Assembly (NCBI GenBank): GCA_003241485.1
Contig: QFQD01000058.1
Location: 1 to 22,111, forward strand
DNA length: 22,111 bases
Source of the DNA: Ancylobacter novellus
Lineage (GTDB): Bacteria; Pseudomonadota; Alphaproteobacteria; Rhizobiales; Xanthobacteraceae
Direction: 5' to 3'
Shown here in pieces: positions 1-6,858 of this stretch. The number at the start of each line of letters is the position of its first letter. The stretch's first letter is position 1. The notes under the pieces were generated by a model. That model did no database searches and was not told where the DNA came from. It worked only from the letters and a program-made list of their open reading frames with translations. The position numbers were made by a program, and so were the translations under genes.

Positions 1-73
1 ATCCCACGCCCCGGCGAGAATTAACAGGCGCAACCGGCCATTCCAACCCCGACCGGCCCAACGGGGCGGGAGA

Positions 74-1189
74 TCAGGCGGCAACCGCGTCCCTCAGCAC
101 CTGCGTCGCGTCAGGGGCGCCGCCATTGAGCGCCTTCAGCGGGATAACGCGCGGCTGTTTCAGTTCCGCCAGCGCGGCGAGGTCGAAACGGGTGAAGTTG
201 AGGCTGGTATAGTCGCGGATGAAGAACAGCTTGCGGTCGAGATCCGACAGGCTGGTCCAGGAGGTGAATTCGGTGGCGTAGGCCGTGCCGCTCCTGTCCT
301 CCAGCCCGGCGACTTCGAGATGGCCGCCACCTTCGCTGGGATAGTCGATGGTGACGCCGCGCGCCCGGTCGAAATTGTTGAGGATGTGCGCCAGCGTCAA
401 CACGGCGAGGTCGGGCGAGGCCGCCTTTTCCGTGTACTGCGCGTAGAAAGCGGCGCGTATGAAGCGCCCGACCGAGGTGTTCGAGGCCGGCAGGCCGGCG
501 GTGGCGATGCCGGAATCGGGCTGTGCCGCCTTGTAGCGACCGAAGGTGCCGGTCGCCGCGTCCACATTGGTGAGGAAGGTGTAGTTGTTCAGGTTGGTGA
601 GATGCCAGGGGAATTCCGGCCCGTTGGTCATCACCCCCACCGGATTGTCGTAGACCGACATCACGCCGCGATTGAACTCGATCACCAGCGCCGCGCCCGT
701 GGCGTCGTGCACCACATAGTGGAATGGGGATTCGACGCCGCCGAGGATGGCGAGCGGCTCCAGCACGACCGGCTGGCTGTCGAGCGCCTCTCTCACCTGC
801 GCCACCGTCGCGAACTGGCTGAGCGTCCAGGCACCGAGATCGGACGCTGACAGCACCGCGCGCGTCATGGCCGCGGATTGGTGCGTGCCGCCGGCGGCGG
901 GATAGGACAGCAGGCTGAAGGTCAGCCCCTGGTCGTTCATGCCTTCCAGCACCTTCAGGTCGGCGGTGGTGATGGGCTTATCCGCGGTGGGAATGCGGGC
1001 CGGCATCGTCACCGCGAGAGCACCGTAGCGGGCGGTGTAATCGAGCGCGGGCAGGCCCTCGACCGCCGAGCGCGCGGCAAGGCCGGCCGGGAAGTAGGCG
1101 ATCTCATAGGGCAGGTCGATGGTCAGTTCGAGCGTCCGCCCGAAATAGACCTTGCCGGACGCATCGTTGTAGCTCAGCGACGTACACAT
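74..1189 (-). CDS. Linear amide C-N hydrolase, choloylglycine hydrolase / penicillin V acylase family
   Basis: The predicted protein is 371 aa and belongs to the Ntn-hydrolase superfamily that cuts linear amide bonds (bile-salt hydrolases, penicillin V acylases, acyl-homoserine-lactone acylases). It begins MCTSL, so removing Met exposes Cys2 as the N-terminal nucleophile. Other family marks are GRTLEL (Arg18), GMNDQGLTFSLL (about 83-94), TNGPEFPWHLTNLNNY (about 188-203, with Asn189) and a late Arg. The frame stays open far upstream, but that stretch overlaps the DUF4105 gene and resembles nothing, and Cys must be residue 2, so I start at 1189. A GGAG lies about 13 bases upstream. No signal peptide is visible, so it is probably cytoplasmic, although many Gram-negative relatives are periplasmic. 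It lies 107 bp downstream of the DUF4105 gene on the same strand and may be last in that transcript. The substrate is unknown. Confidence 0.88.
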   Translation of the reverse strand: MCTSLSYNDASGKVYFGRTLELTIDLPYEIAYFPAGLAARSAVEGLPALDYTARYGALAVTMPARIPTADKPITTADLKVLEGMNDQGLTFSLLSYPAAGGTHQSAAMTRAVLSASDLGAWTLSQFATVAQVREALDSQPVVLEPLAILGGVESPFHYVVHDATGAALVIEFNRGVMSVYDNPVGVMTNGPEFPWHLTNLNNYTFLTNVDAATGTFGRYKAAQPDSGIATAGLPASNTSVGRFIRAAFYAQYTEKAASPDLAVLTLAHILNNFDRARGVTIDYPSEGGGHLEVAGLEDRSGTAYATEFTSWTSLSDLDRKLFFIRDYTSLNFTRFDLAALAELKQPRVIPLKALNGGAPDATQVLRDAVAA

Positions 1190-1225
1190 CTGCGCGCGAT
1201 CTCCGCTTCCGTTACTGCACCGTCC

Positions 1226-1260
1226 CGATTGCCCAGCCCGGCGACGATTGTCCAGCCCGG
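1226..1260. repeat. Tandem 16-bp direct repeat upstream of the Ntn hydrolase gene
   Basis: Two copies of CGATTGYCCAGCCCGG (1226-1241 and 1245-1260) differ at one base and have a 19 bp period, about two helical turns. They lie 37-71 bp upstream of the hydrolase start codon, between it and the stop of the DUF4105 gene. The spacing would suit a regulator binding one DNA face twice, but no function is proven. It may also be chance duplication in a short spacer. Confidence 0.6.
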
Positions 1261-1296
1261 ACCATCGCCGGACGGCCCTTCCCTCGCCAAGCGCCG

Positions 1297-2259
1297 CTAC
1301 GGCACGACCGGCCCTCCCGGCGCCAGAATAGCCTGCCGCCGGATCTCCTCCAGCGGCCGGTCGTTCGCGATCATGGCGTGGTCGTAGAGATAGTCCGGCA
1401 GGTACCCCGACAGCAGGATGCGCCAGTCCCGCGGGATACCCGGCTCCACCAGACGCGCCAGCTGGAAGATCACCGTCGTGCAGTTGGTGGTGAGGGTCTG
1501 GTAGAATTCCGGCTGCGCCGCGAGCTGGTTTGCTCGCGCGAGATAGGACAGGAACAGCGCGCGTGCCTGCTCCGGCGTCAGATTGAGCGCGAAGCGGGAC
1601 ACCTGCTCGCGGCGGAAATCCGTGCGCAACCTGATGATGTCCTCGGGGTCGGCCGCGATCATCACCAGCTCGAATTCCTTGAAGAAGCCGCCAATCTCGG
1701 AGAACGATTCCTGCCGCTCGCGCCGGATTTCGGCGGAGAACACGACATAGGCCCCATCGGCAAAGTCGAAGCCGATCAGCGTGTGGGCAATGGCGGGATT
1801 TCCCCAGACCGAGCTGAACAGGTCGACGCTGCGGAGCTGATCGAGCCGGTAGCGCCGCGTCTCCCAGCGCGGAACGGCGGTCTCCTGCGTCAGCCATGCG
1901 AAATGGCGGACATTGTGCAGGACGACCTCGTCTCCCCTCACCTCGCCGGAAACGCCATGGGCGACATCCTCCGCCCAGTCCCGTTCATTGGAGGGTTTTA
2001 TCGACGTCCACCACAGGCCGGCAACGAGGGCGACGAGCAGCAACGCCAGCGCTCCAAGGCGCGGACGGCGCCACACCAGCACGGCGACCGCCAGACCCGC
2101 GGCGGCGGACAACGCGCTGCCGGCGGCGCTGATCCGCGCGGGAAGCTGAAACCACAGCGCCGCGCCAAGCCACAGGAAGAGCAATGCCGTGGCGAGCAGC
2201 AGCAGGACGCGGCACGCGGTTCTCCGGCCGCGCGGCTTCAGATCGGCAGCCGCACTCAT
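1297..2259 (-). CDS. DUF4105 (Lnb-like N-terminal domain) membrane protein
   Basis: This 320 aa protein has three N-terminal hydrophobic segments (about 17-38, 45-63 and 67-85) followed by a soluble domain, probably periplasmic. The domain has the DUF4105 pattern: IAHTLIGFDF with His159 and YQTLTTNCTT with Cys260, a likely His/Cys catalytic pair of the papain/NlpC-like kind. In Enterococcus, a DUF4105-type protein (Lnb) acts as a lipoprotein acyl-transferring enzyme. Whether that applies to this Gram-negative form is unknown. The start codon is 40 bp downstream of the large outer-membrane protein gene on the same strand, so co-transcription is likely. No strong Shine-Dalgarno sequence is visible; a 5-bp inverted repeat (GGGCG/CGCCC, 2262-2280) sits directly before the start. 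Confidence 0.82.
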   Translation of the reverse strand: MSAAADLKPRGRRTACRVLLLLATALLFLWLGAALWFQLPARISAAGSALSAAAGLAVAVLVWRRPRLGALALLLVALVAGLWWTSIKPSNERDWAEDVAHGVSGEVRGDEVVLHNVRHFAWLTQETAVPRWETRRYRLDQLRSVDLFSSVWGNPAIAHTLIGFDFADGAYVVFSAEIRRERQESFSEIGGFFKEFELVMIAADPEDIIRLRTDFRREQVSRFALNLTPEQARALFLSYLARANQLAAQPEFYQTLTTNCTTVIFQLARLVEPGIPRDWRILLSGYLPDYLYDHAMIANDRPLEEIRRQAILAPGGPVVP

Positions 2260-2299
2260 AGGGGCGTGACAGTCTCGCCCGATAATGCCCGCGCCGCCA

Positions 2300-5257
2300 T
2301 CAGCGAGCCCTGTCGAGGTTCGAGAAACGGTAGTTGAGGGTGAGCGAGACCATGTCGAAGCTCAGGCCGTCGGGGCCGAGATTGACCCCGGCCAGGGATG
2401 GCGGCGCGCTTGTGGCGAAGGAGGACGAGCCGCCGAAATCGAAATGCTTGTATTCGAGCCCAACCGAGAGGTTCGGCAGCAGCGCGTAATCGAGGCCGCC
2501 ACCGAGCGTCCAGCCCGTATTGGTGCTGTCATGGTCGATGATCTGGCCGGTGAAATTATAGTTGTTGAAGCTGTCCGTCTGGCGATCCCAGGCAAGACCG
2601 CCACGGACATAGAACAGCGTACGGTCGAGCGCATAGCCGAGGCGCCCCGTCACGGTGCCGAGCCCCTTCACCCGGCTCCCGCAATTGAAGCCGGACAACG
2701 CACCGGCTTCGGCGGTGGAAAAGCAGGTGTCGGTGCCCACCAGATTGGCCCATCCGGCGGAAGCCTCCGCGCCGATGACCAGCGCGCCGAACTGATAGTC
2801 GCCGCCGATCTGTGCGCTCGCCATCGCGCCGCCAAGCTCCACCGCGTCGCCCGACACCGGAGGCGGGAACGGCGAGGCATAGGTCGAGCTGCCCTTTCCA
2901 CCGCCCAGCGCGCCGCCGACATAAAGTCCGGTCCAATTGAACGGCGCCGGTGGCGCCTTGGTCACGAGGCCAGCGTCCCGCGAGGCCACGTCGCCGAAGC
3001 GATAGGACGCCTGCAGAAAGCCGCCATAGCGCTCGACGTAGAAAGACATGGGTGAGCGCGAGCTGGCGCCGGGAAATCGCATGGAGGCGTCATCGGTCGC
3101 AAAATACCAGTAGCGCCCGCCAATGCCGATATCGAGCCGATCAGTGACCGCGTAGTTCAACACGGCTTCCATCTGGGTGCCCCAGCCATTGCCGTCCTGC
3201 ACCAGCGGATTGATGTCGGGGCGCCACCAGTGGTTGTCGATGCCCGAGCGCGTTACATAAGGGAGATAGGCGGCGTCCACCTCCAGGCGCAGCCGATCGG
3301 AAAGCTGCAGCCTGGCATTGATGCCGAGCGCCACGCCCTGCCAGGTCTCGGTTTCGCTGAGGCCCACAGCGTCGAGAAGCGCGGGATAATCGGCCCTGTC
3401 GCTCGCATCGCAGATCTCGTCGCCGGCGAGCTGGAGGCAGTCATCGTCATTCATGTTCTGGTACAGCACCCGATAACCAACGAAGGCACCGAGCGTGCTT
3501 TCGCCCTGCCGGACAAGCTCGTAGCCGATATCGACCGCGCCATAGGAGAGATGCCCGTCATCCAGCGTGGAGAGCGTGTTCGAATACTGGGCAACGCCCG
3601 GAAAATCCTCGTCATTGAGGCCGCCGCCCGACAGCGTGCCAAGCCCGGCATAGCCCTTGAGGAACAGGCCGTTCGCGTTCTCGAACCGGAAGAACGTCTC
3701 CAGCGACTGCCCGCTGGAGTCGGCATAGATGAGACGCGAGTTCAGGCGGCTGGTCTCGAACGGGTCCATCAGATCGAACTGCGTCCGGCCAGTACTGACG
3801 AAATAGCGGGCACCGACCTCGGCGGTCCAGCCCATGGGAAGGCCCGCGACAGCCAATGCGGGGGCAACGTCCGGCCCCTGCGCGCCGAAGCGGTAATTGA
3901 CGCCCATGCGCACCGCATCCAGCCGTTGATTCAGGCGTGCCGTTCCGGTGTCGGTGCCATCGAAATAGGTCTGCTCATGGCTGCCGAAGTCGTAATAATC
4001 GTACTCGACGAAGGCAGAGACATTCCGCGTCAGGGCATATTCAAGACCGCTGCCGATCATCCAGCCCCAGCGCGTTCCGCTGCTGGTGAAGCGGTTCGTT
4101 TCGATGGTCGGGTGCATCTCGCTCGACCCCGACACCCAGGCCGCGCCGGCCTTGCCGTACACGAGCAGATCGCCCCAGCTCTGGCCGATCCGGCCGGAGA
4201 TCGAGCCGATGGAATCGACCGTGTTCTGGCAGGCAAAGGCGTGCTGCCAGCTATCCGTCACGCAGCGGGCGTAGCCGCTGAGATCGCTGGCGCTGACAGA
4301 TGCCTCGATACCCGCGACCCACGGACCCGCCTGGTAGTTGAAGCCGAGCTGGCCGCCCCCGAGAAGCCCCATGGGATTTGCCGCGCCGGGGAAATTGCCG
4401 TCCCCCGTCGCCTCGGCGAAGGCGCCTGTGCCCGCGCTCCACGCGTCACGGCCCCATGCGCCACCCGCATGGGCGCCCAGATAGAAGCCGGTCCAGTCAC
4501 GCCCCGGCGAGGGCAGGCCCGTGCCGGTGCCCGGCAGCGGCGGCCCCCACGGCCGCCAGTTCAAGCCCAGCTTGACCATCTGCGCGGACTGCGAAACCGG
4601 TGCCGAGGTGCTGTCAAAGCCGTTCTGCAGCCGGGCGTCGGCGTCGCCAAGATCGAGGTAGGAGTATTCGACCTTGGCCGAGACCTGGGGCGTCAGCGCC
4701 ACCTCGACGCCGCCACCCAGCGTCCAGCCGGTCATCACCTGCGAGCCGGTGAACTGGCCGGGATAGAAGGCGCCGCTTACCGTGTAGCTGTTGTTGGCGA
4801 GCGCGGCGCCGGCCTTGCCGTAGACCAGCACGTTGCCGGTGGCATAGCCCAGGCGTGCGGTCAGCGTCGCGAGAAGATCGGTGTCGGTCGAGCAGATGGA
4901 AACCGCCTGGCTCAGGCAGCGCGCCTGCGAGAACAGAAAGCCGGTACCCAGTTCGCCCTCGACGCCGAAAACATAGGGTCCAGTCTGGTAATTATAGCCG
5001 ATCTGGCCGCCGGCGATCGCGCCGGAAGCGGCCCCGGTATCGGTGAAGGCGGCGCCATTCTCCAGCCCCAGCGTTCCGGCCTCCGGCCCCCAATGGGTAT
5101 CGACGAGACCCGTGCCGACATAGCTGCCGATATACAATCCGGTCCAGCTCCCGGGCGCCGTCGCCGCACCCGGGCTCCCCGGCAGGTCGGCCGCGCGAGC
5201 CTGCGGCACCAGCACTGTCGTCAGAGCGCAAATCGACCCCAGCAGCACGCTGCGCAT
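2300..5257 (-). CDS. Giant outer-membrane protein with four tandem beta-barrel domains
   Basis: The protein is 985 aa and starts with a Sec signal peptide (MRSVLLGSICALTTVLVPQA, cleavage near ARA-AD, about residue 23). GGGGGAA lies just upstream of this ATG, so I prefer it to the longer open frame. Three regions have the Omp25/opacity-type 8-stranded barrel pattern, opening WTG(L/F)Y(I/L/V)G and ending in an aromatic strand: about 38-236, 255-457 and 774-978. Each has a mid-domain K/RLGYA- or RIGQS-type strand and a GWTLGGG/GWMIGSG strand. The region between (about 476-754) is a different barrel-like unit, GWTAEVGARYF to LQASYRFG, rich in alternating hydrophobic strands. Single Omp25-type proteins are normally about 200-280 aa, so this is a fusion of four. 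Short Pro/Gly linkers separate the units. The last strand ends YRF but is followed by seven residues. It lies 130 bp downstream of the anti-sigma gene. It is probably structural or involved in surface contact; no enzymatic role is seen. Confidence 0.88.
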   Translation of the reverse strand: MRSVLLGSICALTTVLVPQARAADLPGSPGAATAPGSWTGLYIGSYVGTGLVDTHWGPEAGTLGLENGAAFTDTGAASGAIAGGQIGYNYQTGPYVFGVEGELGTGFLFSQARCLSQAVSICSTDTDLLATLTARLGYATGNVLVYGKAGAALANNSYTVSGAFYPGQFTGSQVMTGWTLGGGVEVALTPQVSAKVEYSYLDLGDADARLQNGFDSTSAPVSQSAQMVKLGLNWRPWGPPLPGTGTGLPSPGRDWTGFYLGAHAGGAWGRDAWSAGTGAFAEATGDGNFPGAANPMGLLGGGQLGFNYQAGPWVAGIEASVSASDLSGYARCVTDSWQHAFACQNTVDSIGSISGRIGQSWGDLLVYGKAGAAWVSGSSEMHPTIETNRFTSSGTRWGWMIGSGLEYALTRNVSAFVEYDYYDFGSHEQTYFDGTDTGTARLNQRLDAVRMGVNYRFGAQGPDVAPALAVAGLPMGWTAEVGARYFVSTGRTQFDLMDPFETSRLNSRLIYADSSGQSLETFFRFENANGLFLKGYAGLGTLSGGGLNDEDFPGVAQYSNTLSTLDDGHLSYGAVDIGYELVRQGESTLGAFVGYRVLYQNMNDDDCLQLAGDEICDASDRADYPALLDAVGLSETETWQGVALGINARLQLSDRLRLEVDAAYLPYVTRSGIDNHWWRPDINPLVQDGNGWGTQMEAVLNYAVTDRLDIGIGGRYWYFATDDASMRFPGASSRSPMSFYVERYGGFLQASYRFGDVASRDAGLVTKAPPAPFNWTGLYVGGALGGGKGSSTYASPFPPPVSGDAVELGGAMASAQIGGDYQFGALVIGAEASAGWANLVGTDTCFSTAEAGALSGFNCGSRVKGLGTVTGRLGYALDRTLFYVRGGLAWDRQTDSFNNYNFTGQIIDHDSTNTGWTLGGGLDYALLPNLSVGLEYKHFDFGGSSSFATSAPPSLAGVNLGPDGLSFDMVSLTLNYRFSNLDRAR

Positions 5258-5374
5258 GTTCGTTTCCCCCACGCGCAAGCGCGTCCCCCGGAGCGATTCG
5301 CTCATCATAGGGGAGGACCATCGCGATTGCATGGAGACGAATGACGCAGGACCCTCGCCCCTTGAGAGCCGCTT

Positions 5375-5406
5375 GCGGGGCCCCGCGTCAGGAACCGCGG
5401 GGTTCC
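5375..5406. other. Overlapping alternative hairpins spanning the anti-sigma stop codon
   Basis: Three perfect inverted repeats overlap here. One is a 12-bp palindrome GCGGGGCCCCGC (5375-5386). Another is a 7-bp stem CCCCGCG/CGCGGGG with an 8-base loop holding the stop codon (5381-5402). The third is a 6-bp stem GGAACC/GGTTCC with a 4-base loop (5391-5406). They cannot all form together. Strong GC hairpins at a gene end suggest a termination or mRNA-stability point between the sigma operon and the outer-membrane gene, but no U-run follows on either strand, so it is not a standard intrinsic terminator. Confidence 0.45.
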
Positions 5407-6182
5407 ATCTGGTCGAACACCGCGTCCGAAACGCGGGCGAACCGGTCCCGGTCGAGCACGCCGAGCAGAGCATAGGCGCAGCCGTCGTCCCGCCACATCA
5501 TGGCGGACAGGCCGCCCAGCGCGGTGAAGGCCGGGCGGGTGTCCCCGGTCTCCTCGGTCTTCACATAAAGCGTAATCTCCTTGCCTCCGGCGCCGCGATA
5601 GGCGACCTGCGCCGCCGCGAAGCGATCGGCCGGCAGGACGCGCGCGCCCACCAGCTGGAAGCCCTGCTGTGTAAGGTCCGGCACGATGATGTCATGGCTC
5701 AGCCGGCCGGAAATCCAGCGCGACAGCTCATCCCTGTCGCCGGTGCGCAGCGCCGTGGCGGCATCGCCATCGGTCGCCAGCGTCCAGTGCGCGGCGAAGG
5801 CGAGGCCTAGGGCGGGATCGTCCGCGAGCTGCTGGTTCTGCGGGGCCAGCGGCGCGAAGCGGTTCGCGGCCCACCAGCCCGTGCCGGTGCCAAGCGCGAG
5901 GATCACGCAGGCGGCGGCCGCGCGCAGCGCCGATGTAAAGTGCCGACGTCGGCGCCCGGCGCGGATGGAGGAGATGCGCAGCCGCGCGGGGATCGGCGCC
6001 TGCGCCACCGGCCGCAACCGCTCGCGCAGCGCCTCGCTCTGGGCACGATACGCGGCAAGCCGCGCCTCCAGCTCCGGGCGCTCGCCCAGATAGGCCGCGA
6101 CCTCGGCCGCACGGTCAGGCGCCAGCCGCCCGTCCACATAGGCCTGCAGGTCGTCCTCGCCGATCGGCAGTCCCGCCCTCAT
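5388..6182 (-). CDS. Anti-sigma factor, single-pass membrane protein
   Basis: This 264 aa protein has a cytoplasmic N-terminal domain with the common anti-sigma opening DLQAYVDGRLAPDRAAEV (about 11-28), then a basic stretch and one membrane segment at about 84-106, then a roughly 155-residue outer domain. It would hold the ECF sigma factor at the membrane until an envelope signal releases it. The zinc HxxxCxxC motif of ZAS-type anti-sigmas is absent, so redox control through zinc loss is unlikely. Its ATG overlaps the sigma stop codon by 4 bp (6179-6182), which indicates translational coupling and equal dosing. The cognate pairing is inferred from this overlap. The outer domain has no motif I recognise. 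Confidence 0.87.
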   Translation of the reverse strand: MRAGLPIGEDDLQAYVDGRLAPDRAAEVAAYLGERPELEARLAAYRAQSEALRERLRPVAQAPIPARLRISSIRAGRRRRHFTSALRAAAACVILALGTGTGWWAANRFAPLAPQNQQLADDPALGLAFAAHWTLATDGDAATALRTGDRDELSRWISGRLSHDIIVPDLTQQGFQLVGARVLPADRFAAAQVAYRGAGGKEITLYVKTEETGDTRPAFTALGGLSAMMWRDDGCAYALLGVLDRDRFARVSDAVFDQMEPRGS

Positions 6183-6679
6183 TTCACTCTCCGCAGTTTC
6201 GGCGCCTCGGCATCCAGCTGCAGCCGCAGCCTTTCGCGTCCACGGCTGAGGCGCGACATCACGGTGCCCACCGGCACGCCGAGAATGCGCGCCGCCTCGG
6301 CATAGTCGAATTCCTCGCCCCCCACGAGCAGCAGCACGGCGCGCTGCTCTTCCGGCAGGGTGTCCAACCCGGCGAGCACGTCGCGCAGCAGCAGCCGGCC
6401 ATCGGGCGGCGCGGCCGGGCTGGCGACGTCGTCCTCATACTCGACATGAGGCCCGCGCCGGCGCTGGGTGCGCGTCTGGCTGATGAAATGGTTGTGCAGG
6501 ATGGCGAACAGCCACGCCCGCACGCTGCCGTCGCGGCGCCGCAGCTGCCAGCGGCCGACCGCGCGCTCCAGCGCGTCCTGCACCAGATCGTCGGCCGCGT
6601 CCTGGTCGCGCAGCAGCGACCACGCATAGCGCCGCAACGCGGGGATATGCGGTTCGATCAGTGCGGCGATCTCATCCAT
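6179..6679 (-). CDS. ECF-type RNA polymerase sigma factor
   Basis: The 166 aa length is typical of an ECF sigma factor with only regions 2 and 4. Region 2 is seen around residues 10-75 (LLRDQDAADDLVQDALERAV, then RAWLFAILHNHFI). Region 4 is at about 107-155 (LPEEQRAVLLLVGGEEFDYAEAARILGVP...GTVMSRLSRGRERLR), with the helix-turn-helix that reads the -35 element. It directs polymerase to a small envelope-stress-type regulon. The gene is followed by its anti-sigma factor with a 4 bp overlap and is divergent from the type III polyketide synthase operon. A promoter candidate of ECF type lies 30 bp upstream and closely matches one facing the polyketide operon, so autoregulation plus control of that operon is the simplest reading. 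The exact ECF group is not assigned. Confidence 0.93.
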   Translation of the reverse strand: MDEIAALIEPHIPALRRYAWSLLRDQDAADDLVQDALERAVGRWQLRRRDGSVRAWLFAILHNHFISQTRTQRRRGPHVEYEDDVASPAAPPDGRLLLRDVLAGLDTLPEEQRAVLLLVGGEEFDYAEAARILGVPVGTVMSRLSRGRERLRLQLDAEAPKLRRVK

Positions 6680-6709
6680 GGCCGTGGTCCGGGCGTCCTG
6701 TCATTGCCG

Positions 6710-6739
6710 CATAGACGCCGGGGAGCGGCAATCCTTCCC
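6710..6739 (-). promoter_or_regulatory. Candidate ECF promoter for the sigma/anti-sigma operon
   Basis: On the minus strand GGGAA (6739-6735) and CGTCT (6717-6713) are separated by 17 bases, and CGTCT is followed by ATG. GGAA-type -35 and CGTC-type -10 elements are typical of ECF promoters. The -10 box ends about 30 bases before the sigma start codon. The same two boxes occur facing the other way in the same spacer, which is the main support. Confidence 0.5.
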
Positions 6740-6796
6740 GCGCAGGCCACCGAAATCCGCTCACGACTCTGTGATCAACTGCCGAAGCGGAAGCGC

Positions 6797-6827
6797 GGGA
6801 ATGAAACGCCGTCCGCCGTCGTCTGTG
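6797..6827 (+). promoter_or_regulatory. Candidate ECF promoter for the polyketide synthase operon
   Basis: GGGAA (6797-6801) and CGTCT (6820-6824) are separated by 18 bases, and CGTCT is followed by GTG (ATG in the opposing copy). The -10 box ends about 31 bases before the start codon at 6859, nearly the same distance as in the divergent copy. A TGAAAC overlaps the -35 region. The match in motif and geometry suggests that one sigma factor reads both directions. This is inference from two examples only. Confidence 0.5.
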
Positions 6828-6858
6828 TCGCCGAACGGGGCGCAGATCCGAGGTCGAC

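Noticed and set aside
47..65. Terminator after the Ntn hydrolase gene (CCCCG/CGGGG)
   Set aside because: The stem is only 5 bp and there is no U-run; too weak to call.
1190..1897. N-terminal extension of the Ntn hydrolase frame
   Set aside because: It overlaps the DUF4105 gene, shows no signal peptide or homology, and would hide the Cys that must be N-terminal.
5304..5332. Promoter for the outer-membrane gene (TATGAT with a -35 17 bases upstream)
   Set aside because: The -10 is good, but the -35 (ATGCAA) matches only 3 of 6 positions, so I did not list it.
3230..5344. 704-codon open frame on the plus strand across the outer-membrane gene
   Set aside because: It is antisense to a clear signal-peptide barrel protein and its translation has no recognisable domain; long antisense frames are common in GC-rich DNA.
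5258..5473. 72-residue N-terminal extension of the outer-membrane protein
   Set aside because: The internal ATG at 5257 has a strong ribosome site and begins a textbook signal peptide; the extension would place it internally.
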